In this document: one piece after another, positions 29,444 to 38,750 of the stretch
How positions within the stretch are numbered: position 1 is the stretch's first letter
How the letters are laid out: each line of letters opens with the position of its first letter
From: Roseiarcus sp963787135
Lineage (GTDB): Bacteria; Pseudomonadota; Alphaproteobacteria; Rhizobiales; Beijerinckiaceae
Length of the DNA stretch: 64,000 bases
NCBI GenBank assembly: GCA_963787135.1
Contig: CAWBBW010000017.1
Span: 1-64,000, forward strand
Reading direction: 5' to 3'
Notes under the pieces: generated by a model
What the model was told of the DNA's origin: nothing
The model's input: only the letters and a program-made list of their open reading frames with translations
The model's database searches: none
Translations under genes and position numbers: made by a program

Positions 29444-30505
29444 CTAGGCCTTGTTATTGAGGGCGCGCTCGGCCTTCGGGTCGAGCGGCCAGCGCGGGCG
29501 CGCGGGCGCGTTCAGTTCGTCTTTCAGTCCGAGGCGCAATCGCTCGATTCCCGCCCAGGCGATCATTGCGCCATTGTCGGTGCAAAGTTTCGGCGGCGGG
29601 GCGACCATCGGCAGCCCTGCTTCGCCGCACAGGCGCTCGAGCGCCTGGCGCAGAGCCTCGTTGGCGGCGACGCCGCCCGCGGCGACCACCGCCCTTGGCG
29701 CGATTCCGAGACGCTCGCGGAAAAGTTTGAGTCCCATGCGCATGCGGTCCTCAACCACATCGACGATCGCTGCCTGAAACGAGGCGCAAAGGTCGTCGAC
29801 GTCTCTCGGACGCAAAGGGGCGGCCGCCTCGGCCGCCTGGCGGATCGCAGTCTTCAAGCCGGACAGGGAAAAATCGGCGTTCGGCCGGCCGACCAGCGGC
29901 CGCGGGAGATGAAACCGGTCGGGATCGCCCCGCCGGGCTGCGGCCTCGACCGCCGGACCTCCGGGAAAGGCGAGCCCGAGCAGCTTCGCCGTCTTGTCGA
30001 AGGCCTCGCCGACGGCGTCGTCCATCGTGGCGCCGAGGCGAATGTAGTCGCCGACCCCCTTCACGGCTAGAATCTGGGTGTGTCCTCCGGACGCAAGAAG
30101 AATGAGATACGGAAAGCCGACGCTGGCGATGAGCCGCGCCGTCAGCGCGTGCGCTTCCAGATGGTTGACCGCGACGAACGGCTTTCCGGTCGCCAGCGCG
30201 ACACCCTTTCCAGCCATCAAACCGACCATGACCCCGCCGATCAGCCCCGGCCCGGCGGCCGCCGCCACGCCGTCGAGATCCTTGGCGGAGAGGCCCGCCT
30301 TGGCGAGCGCGCGGGCGATCAGCGTATCGATGATCTCGACATGGGCGCGGGCCGCAATCTCCGGCACGACGCCGCCATAGGCCGCATGCGCGGCGATCTG
30401 GCTCATGATTTCGTCGGAGAGGATCTCGCCCGAGCCGTCCGGCCGCAGGCGCACGACCGCCGCCGCCGTCTCGTCGCAGGTCGTCTCGATCCCCAGTACG
30501 CGCAT
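29444..30505 (-). CDS. tsaD: tRNA N6-adenosine threonylcarbamoyltransferase TsaD
   Basis: 353 residues. Metal-binding HVEIIDTLI and VNHLEAHALTARL (HxEAH), nucleotide-binding LASGGHTQILAV and GGVAANEALRQAL, and IETTCDETAAAVV at the N-terminus: all of the ASKHA-fold TsaD core. With TsaB, TsaE and TsaC it forms t6A37 in ANN-decoding tRNAs; essential in most bacteria. In many alphaproteobacteria hemC is divergent from tsaD; here an acyltransferase gene occupies that place. Confidence 0.96.
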   Translation of the reverse strand: MRVLGIETTCDETAAAVVRLRPDGSGEILSDEIMSQIAAHAAYGGVVPEIAARAHVEIIDTLIARALAKAGLSAKDLDGVAAAAGPGLIGGVMVGLMAGKGVALATGKPFVAVNHLEAHALTARLIASVGFPYLILLASGGHTQILAVKGVGDYIRLGATMDDAVGEAFDKTAKLLGLAFPGGPAVEAAARRGDPDRFHLPRPLVGRPNADFSLSGLKTAIRQAAEAAAPLRPRDVDDLCASFQAAIVDVVEDRMRMGLKLFRERLGIAPRAVVAAGGVAANEALRQALERLCGEAGLPMVAPPPKLCTDNGAMIAWAGIERLRLGLKDELNAPARPRWPLDPKAERALNNKA

Positions 30506-30618
30506 CCGCCTGATTCTCCGGCCCCGGCGCGTTTCCTGCGCTCGAATTCGAAAAGGCCCATAGCCTGAAGGGCACGACTATGGAACCCGTGTCAGTATTG
30601 GGCGCGGTCGCCGCCACC

Positions 30619-32673
30619 CTATTGGCGTGACCTGGCGATCTCCGCCTCGATGACCGGCGCGAGCATGGTCTTGACCGCGAAGATCGAGCCATTGACGCTG
30701 TAGTGGCCGTAATCGACCGCCAGCAGGTCCTCGGGAAGATTGCGGCCGACGACGCGCCGGCAACCCTCGGCGCCGCAGAGCGTCTTAGCCTGCGAGATGT
30801 AGGCGACGCCTTCGCCCCAGTCCTTGGCCGCGAGCGCCCGGTCGGTCTCGAGCGAATCCGGCCGGACGCCGATGCGCGAGAACTCCGCCGCTTCGCCGCG
30901 CTCGAGGATGTCGCGTCCGACAAGAATCGGCAGAATCGGGGCCCAGGTCGGAACCTGGCCCGCGACCACGATCGAGCGCACGCCGTCCCGGTGCAGGCGC
31001 CGCGCGCCCTCGACCAAATCGTCGAGATAGCCGGGATAGCGCCAGTTCGCCTCGTGGTCGTATTGCGCGAAATAGCCCGCGACCAGCAACACGTCCGGTC
31101 GGATCGCCCGGATGTGCTCGAACACATAGTCGTTGATGGCGCGGCAGCGCGGCGTTCCCGCGACGCCTTCGTCCATTGCGACGTGCTCGACCAGCGGCGC
31201 GCAAAACACCGATGACAGCGTCAGGAGGTTGGCCTTGCCGGCGAAGGCTTGCGTGAGCCCAGCGAAAAGATGCGCAGCATGGGAATCGCCGACGACCAGG
31301 ATCGTCGGCTTGGCAGGATCGTCCTTTTCGCCGCATCGACCGTCCTCGAAGAAACGCGCCGCGCGCCGGCGTTCCTCTTCGAGCGAATAGGCGCGGTCGT
31401 CGCGCTGATAAAAACATTGCATCAGACGTTTTCCCTGCGCGCCGTTGACGTCGAAATCGAAAATGCGCGCAACCAAGGGCGGAAAGCGCCCGGGAAAGCC
31501 CTTGGCGTCGTATGTAATGCGCCCGACGACACCGGTCGCAGCCAGCATCGCTGTCAGCGCGAGCGCAATCGCGAAGGGGCGGCGGCGAAACGTCGCCGCG
31601 ACCGGCGCCTCAATCAGCCGGTAGGTGAGCGTCGCGAGACCGACCGCGACCACCGCCAGCCCGAGCATCACCGGGGGCGTCGGAATGATGCCGGGCCAGA
31701 TATGGGCAAATGCGAAGAGCGGCCAGTGCCAGAGGTAGAGCGGATAGGAAATGACGCCAAAAAAGCCGGCGACGCGATTGCCGAGCGCGACGTCGCCGAC
31801 CAGCGAACGTGGATGCGCGATCACCAGCGCGCAGCCGGCGGTCGGGATCATGGCCCGCCAGCCCGGGAAGGGCTGCGCCTCGCTCATGAGAAAAAACGCG
31901 CCGAGCATCAGCGCGACGCCGAGCGCGGCGCCAATATTGGCGACGCCGCGGCCAGGATAAGGCAAGGCCTCGAGCAGAAAGACCTCGCGATAGGCGATCA
32001 GCGCGCCGAGCGCGAGCTCCCATGCGCGGGTCCAAGGAAGATAGAAGGCGGCGATCGGGTCGATCGGCGTCAGGATCACGCAGGCGGCTAGCGACGCGAG
32101 GAAGATGCCGGCAATGACCGCCGGCAGAAGATTGCGCCTGATCCTGAACACCGCGAGCAGAAGGACCGACCAGACGATATAGAATTGCTCCTCGATGCTG
32201 AGCGACCAGAGGTGCAGCAAGGGCTTCGTGGTCGAATCCGCGCCGAAATATCCGCCGACGCCGGCGAGCCTCAGAAGCCAGAAGTTGACGGTGAAGTAGG
32301 AGTTGCCGAGGAGGCCGCCGCCGATGTCGCGAAACTGGGTCGGCACGGCGCGAAACCAGCCGACGATCCAGACGCAGCTCACAACGAGGATGAGCGCGGG
32401 CAGGATGCGCCTGGCGCGCTTGGCGTAGAACATCGCCAGCGAAAAACGCGCCGCGGCGCATTCCGACAGGATGATGCGCGAAATGAGAAAACCGGAAATG
32501 ACGAAGAACACGTCGACGCCGGCAAAGCCGCCGGGAACGAGGGCGCGATCGGCGTGGAAGGCGACGACGCCGAGCACTGCGAGCGCGCGCAGGCCGTTGA
32601 TGTCCTTCCGGAAGTCGAGGTCGCGGCCCGCGCGCGCGGCGGCGATGTCCGGAGTATCGAGGGCTTTCTCCAA
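30619..32673 (-). CDS. OafA/OatA-type acyltransferase with SGNH domain
   Basis: 684 residues. The N-terminal half is an Acyl_transf_3 membrane domain of about ten helices, with the catalytic-region motifs RKDINGLRALAVLGVVAFHA and GVDVFFVISGFLIS, and RRILPALILV. The C-terminal half is a periplasmic SGNH hydrolase-like domain with VVGDSHAAHLFAGL (nucleophile Ser) and DYGHYSVNGS (Asp-His). Such fusions O-acetylate lipopolysaccharide, peptidoglycan or other polysaccharides. Located between tsaD and hemD, minus strand. Confidence 0.92.
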   Translation of the reverse strand: MEKALDTPDIAAARAGRDLDFRKDINGLRALAVLGVVAFHADRALVPGGFAGVDVFFVISGFLISRIILSECAAARFSLAMFYAKRARRILPALILVVSCVWIVGWFRAVPTQFRDIGGGLLGNSYFTVNFWLLRLAGVGGYFGADSTTKPLLHLWSLSIEEQFYIVWSVLLLAVFRIRRNLLPAVIAGIFLASLAACVILTPIDPIAAFYLPWTRAWELALGALIAYREVFLLEALPYPGRGVANIGAALGVALMLGAFFLMSEAQPFPGWRAMIPTAGCALVIAHPRSLVGDVALGNRVAGFFGVISYPLYLWHWPLFAFAHIWPGIIPTPPVMLGLAVVAVGLATLTYRLIEAPVAATFRRRPFAIALALTAMLAATGVVGRITYDAKGFPGRFPPLVARIFDFDVNGAQGKRLMQCFYQRDDRAYSLEEERRRAARFFEDGRCGEKDDPAKPTILVVGDSHAAHLFAGLTQAFAGKANLLTLSSVFCAPLVEHVAMDEGVAGTPRCRAINDYVFEHIRAIRPDVLLVAGYFAQYDHEANWRYPGYLDDLVEGARRLHRDGVRSIVVAGQVPTWAPILPILVGRDILERGEAAEFSRIGVRPDSLETDRALAAKDWGEGVAYISQAKTLCGAEGCRRVVGRNLPEDLLAVDYGHYSVNGSIFAVKTMLAPVIEAEIARSRQ

Positions 32674-32824
32674 GAACGGGTCCTGCCGCCGTCGCGTGGG
32701 GACGCGCCGGAAGGGGTGAAATTGCGCTTTGCGGGGTAAAGCGCCGCGCGCCGATCGGCAAGCGGCGCCTTGTTTCCCCGCCCGCCTGCCGCGTAGATGG
32801 CGCCCGTGGACAATCGAGCGTTCG

Positions 32825-33553
32825 ATGACGCCTAGGATCGCGCTGTTTCGGGCGCGCGAGGATGCCGCGGGCAGCGCCGCACGGCTGCGTCGCCTCGGGT
32901 TTTCCGTTGCGCATCTGCCGGTGATCGAGATCGCGCCGCTTCCCTTCGCGCCGACGAAGGAGCGCTACGACGCAGTCGTGGCGACCAGCGCCAAGGCGTT
33001 CCTCAGCGATGCTCCCCTCGACCGGGCCGCGCCGCTCTTCGTCGTCGGCGCAAGGACGGCGCGCGAGGGCGAGGCTCGTGGCTGGCGCCTTGCCGCCCCG
33101 CCCGCGCCGGACGCCGAGCGCCTCGCCGGAACGCTCGAGCGCATGACCGAGCCGGGCGCAAGCGTGCTCTATCTCGCCGGTCGCGATCGTAAACCCTCGC
33201 TCGAAACGGCGCTCGCCGCGACCCGCGCGCTCGAAGTCGTCGAGGCCTATGCGGCGGCGGCGCGGCGAGGCTGGCGTCCGGCCGAGATCCGCGCGCTCGC
33301 GTCCTCAGCGATCGCCTTGCACTATTCCCGGCGATCGGCAGGGCTTGCGGCCCGGCTGGCCGAGGCGGCGGGCCTCTCCGGGCAGTTCGCCGGGATGGCG
33401 CATATTTGCCTCTCGGCGGACGTCGCCGCGCCGCTGGAGGCGATCGGGGCCGCCCATCTCTTTGTCGCCCAGAGGGCGGATGAGCCGTCGTTGATTGCGA
33501 CTTTGAGCCACGCCGCGCGCTTGTTTCCTTCGGATAGGCCCTACCGTATATAG
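32825..33553 (+). CDS. hemD: Uroporphyrinogen-III synthase
   Basis: 242 residues from ATG 32825. The protein is poorly conserved in sequence, as usual for HemD, but shows the expected two-lobed pattern: RIALFRAREDAAGSAARLRR, LPVIEIAPLPF, YDAVVATSAKAF, VLYLAGRDRKPSLE, and ALHYSRRSAGLAARL and HICLSADVAAPLEAIG in the second lobe. Identity is supported by the following mic60-hemY genes, the common alphaproteobacterial order. It cyclises hydroxymethylbilane. hemC, the preceding enzyme gene, is not found next to it. Confidence 0.85.
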   Translation: MTPRIALFRAREDAAGSAARLRRLGFSVAHLPVIEIAPLPFAPTKERYDAVVATSAKAFLSDAPLDRAAPLFVVGARTAREGEARGWRLAAPPAPDAERLAGTLERMTEPGASVLYLAGRDRKPSLETALAATRALEVVEAYAAAARRGWRPAEIRALASSAIALHYSRRSAGLAARLAEAAGLSGQFAGMAHICLSADVAAPLEAIGAAHLFVAQRADEPSLIATLSHAARLFPSDRPYRI

Positions 33554-33564
33554 GGCCCGAAATC

Positions 33565-34812
33565 GTGAAGGGCGCGAATGCGATGGTCGACGAGGAAAGC
33601 CAGGACGTTGCGTCCGACCCGGCGGGAGGCGCTCCGGTCAATCGCGACAGACAGCGCGATCCCGGTGTCATCGACGGGGAGGTCGCCGCCCGCGTCGACG
33701 GCGAGGCGCCCGCCGCTGCTGCGGCCGACGTCCCGAAGGCGGAGGCGCCGCCTCGTTTCGCCCCGCCCGAGAGGCCGGCGCCAGGCGCCGGCCGCGCGTT
33801 TGCTTTCGGCGCGCTCGGCGGGCTGATCGTATCCGCTCTCGCCGCAGCCGGCGGTTATTACGCCTTTGCGCCGAAAACCGATCTCGCCGAGGCCGACGCG
33901 GGGCGCCTCGCTGCCCTCGAAACGCAGGTGCAGAGCGGGGGCGAGGAGGCCCAGCGCCAGGGCGCCGCTATTGCCGGCCTCGACAAGCGGCTGGGAGCTC
34001 TCGAAGCGGCGAGCACATCGGAAGCCGCGAAGATCGCCGCCGCCGTGCAGTCGGCGCAGTCGGCGCAGGGGGTCGCGACCGATTTGAAGAGCCTGAGGGC
34101 GGACGTCGACGCCGCGCGCGGTGAAATTCCCGGCCTCGCCGCTCGCGTGGCGAAACTCGAATCCGCTCCCGCGCAGACCGCAGCCGGCGCGCCGGAAATT
34201 TCGGCTCTCGCCGGACGCCTCGACAAGGTCGAGGCCGCGCTCGCCGCGCCCAAGAGCGAGACGCGCGTCGCCGCGGAGAAGCCCGAGGCGGCCGACAACC
34301 CGGCCGCTGTCGCGATCGTCGCCGAGGCGCTGCGCGACAAGCTCGGCGCGGGGGTCTCGTTCGCAACCGAACTCGCAGCGTTGCAGAGCCTCGGCGCGCC
34401 GCAAGAGAAGCTTGCGGCGCTGAAAGCCCTGGCCGCCGGCGGGCCGACCGATCGCGCGCTCGCCGCGTCTTTCGACGCCGTCGCGCCCAAAGTGCTGGCG
34501 GCCGCGTCGAGCCCGGAAGCCGACGGCGCCGTTGACCGGTTGCTCGCCCATCTGCGAGGACTGGTTCAGGTTCGCGTTCTGAGCGAGACGCAGGGCGACG
34601 ACCCGGCGGCGCTGGTGTCGCAGATCGAGGCCGAGAGCCGGCGCGGAGACGTCAGCGGCGCGCTCGCCGCTTTCGCCAAGCTGCCAGAGCCCGCCCGGCA
34701 GGCCGCGAGCGGCTGGGCGGCGGAAGCCGCCGCAAAACAGGCGGCGGGCGAAGCGCTCAGCTCCATACGCGAAGCGGCGATCGCGAAACTGGCGGCCGCC
34801 GGAAAGTCTTGA
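33565..34812 (+). CDS. Mitofilin/Mic60-like inner membrane protein
   Basis: 415 residues from GTG 33565 (ATG 33583 is also possible). Acidic, Ala/Pro-rich N-terminus in the cytoplasm, one membrane helix (FAFGALGGLIVSALAAAGGY), then a long coiled-coil-rich periplasmic region and a C-terminal helical domain with DAVAPKVLAAAS and LVQVRVLSETQGDDPAALVS, matching the C-terminal mitofilin signature seen in COG4223 proteins. In alphaproteobacteria Mic60 shapes intracytoplasmic membranes and tethers inner to outer membrane. Lies 11 bases after hemD and 60 bases before hemY. Confidence 0.85.
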   Translation: MKGANAMVDEESQDVASDPAGGAPVNRDRQRDPGVIDGEVAARVDGEAPAAAAADVPKAEAPPRFAPPERPAPGAGRAFAFGALGGLIVSALAAAGGYYAFAPKTDLAEADAGRLAALETQVQSGGEEAQRQGAAIAGLDKRLGALEAASTSEAAKIAAAVQSAQSAQGVATDLKSLRADVDAARGEIPGLAARVAKLESAPAQTAAGAPEISALAGRLDKVEAALAAPKSETRVAAEKPEAADNPAAVAIVAEALRDKLGAGVSFATELAALQSLGAPQEKLAALKALAAGGPTDRALAASFDAVAPKVLAAASSPEADGAVDRLLAHLRGLVQVRVLSETQGDDPAALVSQIEAESRRGDVSGALAAFAKLPEPARQAASGWAAEAAAKQAAGEALSSIREAAIAKLAAAGKS

Positions 34813-34872
34813 GCGGGCGGGTCGCGGCGTTCGTCCGGGGCCCGCGAGATCGTTTGGAAAAGCGGTGAGGAT

Positions 34873-36414
34873 ATGTTTCGGCTGTTGATTTTTCTAGCCG
34901 CGCTGGCGTTGGCCGCCTGGGGCCTGATGTGGCTCTCGGACAATCCGGGCCTCGTCACGGTCGTGTGGCGCGGGGTCGAATACAAAGTCTCGCTGATGCT
35001 GGCGCTCGGGGTCGTCGCGGCAGCGGCGATCGCGCTGTCGATCGTCTGGGGCGTCTTGCGTTTCGTCTTCAACATCCCGTCTTTCGTGACGCTGGCTGCG
35101 CGGGCGCGCAGGCGCGAAAAGGGTCTCATGGCGTTGTCGCACGGCATGATCGCCGTCGGCGCCGGCGATGCGCGCGCCGCGACAAAGCACGCCGCCGAGG
35201 CGAACCGCCTCGTCGCGCACGAACCGATGACCAGGCTGCTCAGCGCCCAGGCCGCGCAATTGGCGGGCGATCGGGCGGGCGCACTCGCCGCTTATAACGC
35301 GATGCTCGAGCATCATGAGACGCACGGGTTGGGCCTCCGTGGCCTGCATCTCGAGACGCGGCGGGGCGGCGACCACGAAGCTGCGCTGCAATACGCCATG
35401 CGCGCCAACGCGCATGCGCCCGCCGCATGGGCGGGGCAGGCGGTGCTCGACGACCGCGCCCGCCGCGGCGACTGGGCAGGCGCGCTCGCGACCGTCGAAT
35501 CGAACGCTTCCGCCCGCCTCATCGACAAACCCACCGCCAACCGCTGGCGAGCCGTCATCAAGACCGCGATGGCGGAAGAGACGATGGAGCGCGATCCGAA
35601 GGCCGCGCTGGCGCTGGCGCAGGAAGCCTGCCGTCTCGCTCCGGCGCTCGTTCCCGCCGCGGCGATTTGCGGACGGTTGACCGCGAACGCCGGCGACTAC
35701 CGCCGCGCCACCAGGATTCTCGAAAGCGCCTATGCGCAGACGCCCCATCCCGACCTCGCCGCGGCATACTTAAGGGTTCGGCACGGCGATTCGACCGGCG
35801 ACCGGCTCGCGCGCGCCCGGTCGCTGGCGCGCGTCGCGCCGGGCGATCCCGAGTCGATGCTGACCATCGGCCGCGCGGCGCTCGAGGCGCATGACCGGGA
35901 CGCCGCGCGCGCCGCGATCGCGCCGCTGATCGCCTCCGATTCGCCGCATGGCCGTCCAACCCGCCGAGCGTGCCTCTTGATGGCCGACATCGAGGAGACG
36001 GAAGGCAATCTCGGCGCAGTGCGCGAATGGCTCGCCCGCGCAGCCCGCGCGCCGCGCGACAAGGCCTGGGTCGCCGACGGCGTGATCAGCGACCGCTGGG
36101 CGCCGGTCTCGCCGTCGGGGACGCTCGACGCCTTCGTCTGGCGCACTCCCGACGAGCGGCTCGCGCCCTATGTCGAGCCGCCGCCGGTCAAGCCGGAGCC
36201 TCCGGCGCCGCCGCAAATCGTCGCGCCTCCGCCGCAAGCCGTCGCGCCGGAAGTCCTGGCGCCCCCCGCGCCGACGCCAGTCGAGCCGCCGCGCCGCACT
36301 CCGCCGCTGCGCTCTGGCGTCATCATCGACCCGGCGACCATGGCGCCGGACGATCCCGGCCCCGGCGAGCCTTCAGCCGAGAGCCGCAGCTTCCCGCTCT
36401 ACGCCAGCGAATGA
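34873..36414 (+). CDS. hemY: HemY protein (heme-biosynthesis associated, TPR)
   Basis: 513 residues. Two N-terminal membrane helices (MFRLLIFLAALALAAWGLMW and SLMLALGVVAAAAIALSIVW), then TPR-like helices with AARARRREKGLMALSHGMIA, HAPAAWAGQAVLDDRARRGD and ACRLAPALVPAAAICGRLTA. The C-terminal ~100 residues are Pro-rich, as in Rhizobiales homologues. Its precise role is unclear; the name derives from its place after hemCD. Not the protoporphyrinogen oxidase HemY of Gram-positives. Confidence 0.88.
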   Translation: MFRLLIFLAALALAAWGLMWLSDNPGLVTVVWRGVEYKVSLMLALGVVAAAAIALSIVWGVLRFVFNIPSFVTLAARARRREKGLMALSHGMIAVGAGDARAATKHAAEANRLVAHEPMTRLLSAQAAQLAGDRAGALAAYNAMLEHHETHGLGLRGLHLETRRGGDHEAALQYAMRANAHAPAAWAGQAVLDDRARRGDWAGALATVESNASARLIDKPTANRWRAVIKTAMAEETMERDPKAALALAQEACRLAPALVPAAAICGRLTANAGDYRRATRILESAYAQTPHPDLAAAYLRVRHGDSTGDRLARARSLARVAPGDPESMLTIGRAALEAHDRDAARAAIAPLIASDSPHGRPTRRACLLMADIEETEGNLGAVREWLARAARAPRDKAWVADGVISDRWAPVSPSGTLDAFVWRTPDERLAPYVEPPPVKPEPPAPPQIVAPPPQAVAPEVLAPPAPTPVEPPRRTPPLRSGVIIDPATMAPDDPGPGEPSAESRSFPLYASE

Positions 36415-36457
36415 GCGCCGTCGCTTCTCAAGCGGCGCAAATGGGACAATCCTGACG

Positions 36458-37678
36458 ATGTCTTCGTCTTCAACAGTCATCATTGGCGCGGGCCATGCGG
36501 GCGTGCAGGCCGCCGCCAGCCTGCGCGAGGAGGGATTTCAGGAGCCGATCGTGCTCCTCTCCGACGAGCCGGAGTTGCCCTATCAGCGCCCGCCTTTATC
36601 GAAGGCCTTTCTCAAAGGCGAGATGGACATGCTCGGCCTGCCGCTGAGGGCCGAATCGTTCTTCCCCGAGCACGGGATCGAGCTCAGGCGCGGCGCGCGC
36701 GCGGCGCGGATCGACCGGGCCTCCCAGCGCATCGAAACGAGGGACGGGAGCGTGATCGACTACGGCCATCTGATCCTGGCGACGGGCGCGCGGCAAAGGC
36801 GCCTCGCCGCGCCCGGCGTCGATCTGCCGGGGGTCTTCAGCTTGCGCACGATCGCCGACGCGACCGCGATCCGCGAAAGGCTCAAGCCCGGAACGAAGGT
36901 CGCCATCGTCGGCGCCGGCTTCATCGGCCTCGAAATCGCCGCCAGCGCGAAAAGTCTCGGCGCCGAGGCGACGGTCGTCGAGATCGCGCGGCCGATGGGG
37001 CGCGCCGTCTCGCCGCTCATGTCGGATTTTTACCTCAAGGACCACGCCGCGAGCGGCCTCAAGTTCCGCATCGGGCGCGGCGTCTCGGAAATCCGCGGCG
37101 CCGGCAAGGCCGAGGCCGTCGTGCTCACGGATGGCGAGGTGCTGCCGGCGGACTTCGTCGTCATCGGCGTCGGCGTCACGGCGGAAGATACGCTCGCGCG
37201 CGAGAGCGGGCTCGAATGCCTGAACGGCGTCGTGGTCGACGCGCATTTGCAGACCTCGGACCCCGCGATATCGGCGATCGGCGACTGCGCCGACTTTCCC
37301 CATGCCTCGCTCGGATTCCGGACCCGGCTCGAATCGGTGCAGAACGCCGTCGACCAGGGGCGCTCGGTCGCCGCGCGCCTCGCCGGAAGGCCAGCGCCCT
37401 ACGACGCGCTTGCCTGGTTCTGGAGCGATCAGGCCGATTTGAAGCTGATGATCGCCGGCCTCTCGCACGGCGTCGACACCTGGGTGCTGCGCGGCGACCC
37501 CGAGACGCGCGCCTTCTCCACCTTCGGCTTCCGCAACGGCAAGCTCGCGGTGGTCGAATCGGTCAACCGCGCCGGCGATCACGCCGCGGCCAAGCGCATC
37601 ATCGGAACGTCGAAAACGCTGACCCCCGAGGACGCCGCAAACCCCGCCTTCGATCTTCGGGCGCTGGCGAAGCGGTGA
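36458..37678 (+). CDS. FAD-dependent ferredoxin/rubredoxin reductase-type oxidoreductase
   Basis: 406 residues from ATG 36458; upstream open frame belongs to the hemY shadow. FAD motif TVIIGAGHAGVQAAASLREE, NAD motif KVAIVGAGFIGLEIAASAKS, and SAIGDCADFPH near the end. PYQRPPLSKAFLKGEM and FWSDQADLKLMIAGL are typical of the putidaredoxin-reductase/BphA4 family, which pass electrons from NAD(P)H to ferredoxins for P450s or oxygenases. No ferredoxin or oxygenase gene is adjacent. Confidence 0.92.
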   Translation: MSSSSTVIIGAGHAGVQAAASLREEGFQEPIVLLSDEPELPYQRPPLSKAFLKGEMDMLGLPLRAESFFPEHGIELRRGARAARIDRASQRIETRDGSVIDYGHLILATGARQRRLAAPGVDLPGVFSLRTIADATAIRERLKPGTKVAIVGAGFIGLEIAASAKSLGAEATVVEIARPMGRAVSPLMSDFYLKDHAASGLKFRIGRGVSEIRGAGKAEAVVLTDGEVLPADFVVIGVGVTAEDTLARESGLECLNGVVVDAHLQTSDPAISAIGDCADFPHASLGFRTRLESVQNAVDQGRSVAARLAGRPAPYDALAWFWSDQADLKLMIAGLSHGVDTWVLRGDPETRAFSTFGFRNGKLAVVESVNRAGDHAAAKRIIGTSKTLTPEDAANPAFDLRALAKR

Positions 37679-37731
37679 CGGGCTCGTAATCGCGATTGCC
37701 CGGCGTCGCGGCAAAATCGCAAAATCGACAG

Positions 37732-38100
37732 CTATTTATCGGTGAAGAGCGTCAGGAGAACTTTGCCCTTGTCGCCGATTATGCAAACAAAGGTCTGCGG
37801 CTTCGCGCTCTTTGCGCGTTCGATATAAGCTTCGCCGATGACCACCGTTTTGATCGGAACGTCCTCGATTTTGGTGTCGGCATTTATGATCCTGGCGCTG
37901 TCGAGGTCGATCTCGACATCTTTCACCTGAGGCGACCTTTGCTTCAGCGCGATCAGGCCGCTTGCCTTGCATGCATCGGCCTCGGGCGAGAGCGTTTCAG
38001 CCAAGGCGGCAGTCGAGATCGCCGAAGCAAGGGCCGCAGTGAGAATCACTCTGCGATCTCTGTGGGCGTCGAGAAGCCAAAGCAAGTTTCGCCAGCCCAT
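37732..38100 (-). CDS. Secreted hypothetical protein
   Basis: 122 residues from ATG 38100 with AGGAGGG upstream. An N-terminal signal follows a short basic lead (LTAALASAISTAALA, cleavage before ETLSPEA). The mature part, about 80 residues, has two cysteines (ADACKASG and FVCIIGDKGKVLLTLF) and alternating strands (VKDVEIDLDSARII, IKTVVIGEAYIE). No family recognised; probably a small periplasmic beta protein. Confidence 0.65.
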   Translation of the reverse strand: MGWRNLLWLLDAHRDRRVILTAALASAISTAALAETLSPEADACKASGLIALKQRSPQVKDVEIDLDSARIINADTKIEDVPIKTVVIGEAYIERAKSAKPQTFVCIIGDKGKVLLTLFTDK

Positions 38101-38295
38101 GTCGCCCTCCTGTTAGACCACGACGGACAACAGATGACGCTCAATTCGGCTCTGATATCGCGCTCCGGACTATGGCGCGGGCCGGAAATGGGGCCGGTCA
38201 CGAAGTCATCGGTGAGATCTCCCGCGCGGTCCCGATGTCTGGAACCTTTGGCCTTGCGAACAGTTGAACCCCCTCTGGAAACTTGGGAGATCAAC

Positions 38296-38592
38296 ATGCT
38301 TAGGAACCTAGCGCTCGCGGGAATTTGCGCCATCGCTTTGCCATCGTTTGCCCTCGCAGACGGAGACGGCGCGGTGAAGGGCGGCGTCGGCGGAGCAGTG
38401 GCTGGCGCACTCGTGGGCGGTCCAGTCGGGGCGGCCGTGGGCGGCGTAGCCGGCATGGCCGTAGGCGGAGCAGCGACGGGGCCGGCCCAGCCGGTGGTGG
38501 TGGCGCCGCCGTGCAACACGAGGACGACCACGATGACGGACAACAATACCGGGGCCAGCGCCACGAGGCAGACCACGGACTGTCCGAACTGA
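38296..38592 (+). CDS. Small secreted glycine-zipper protein
   Basis: 98 residues from ATG 38296, with TGGGAGA upstream. Signal peptide MLRNLALAGICAIALPSFAL; then KGGVGGAVAGALVGGPVGAA and GGVAGMAVGGAATG, a long glycine zipper (GxxxG repeats) expected to insert in or associate with membrane; C-terminus with two cysteines and Thr-rich sequence. This pattern is common in Rhizobiales stress-induced envelope proteins. Function unknown. Confidence 0.7.
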   Translation: MLRNLALAGICAIALPSFALADGDGAVKGGVGGAVAGALVGGPVGAAVGGVAGMAVGGAATGPAQPVVVAPPCNTRTTTMTDNNTGASATRQTTDCPN

Positions 38593-38750
38593 GCTCGGCC
38601 CGGCGTGGCTTAACGTTCGGCCACCAACCAGGCACGGCCGCCGAGTCGCCCCGGCGGCCGTTTTGCATCGGGGGCGGAGCTCGTTTCAGGCCGCGGCCCC
38701 GAGGCCGCGAGCGCTGGCGTCAGCCCGCGCGGCGACCAGGGAAAACAAAA

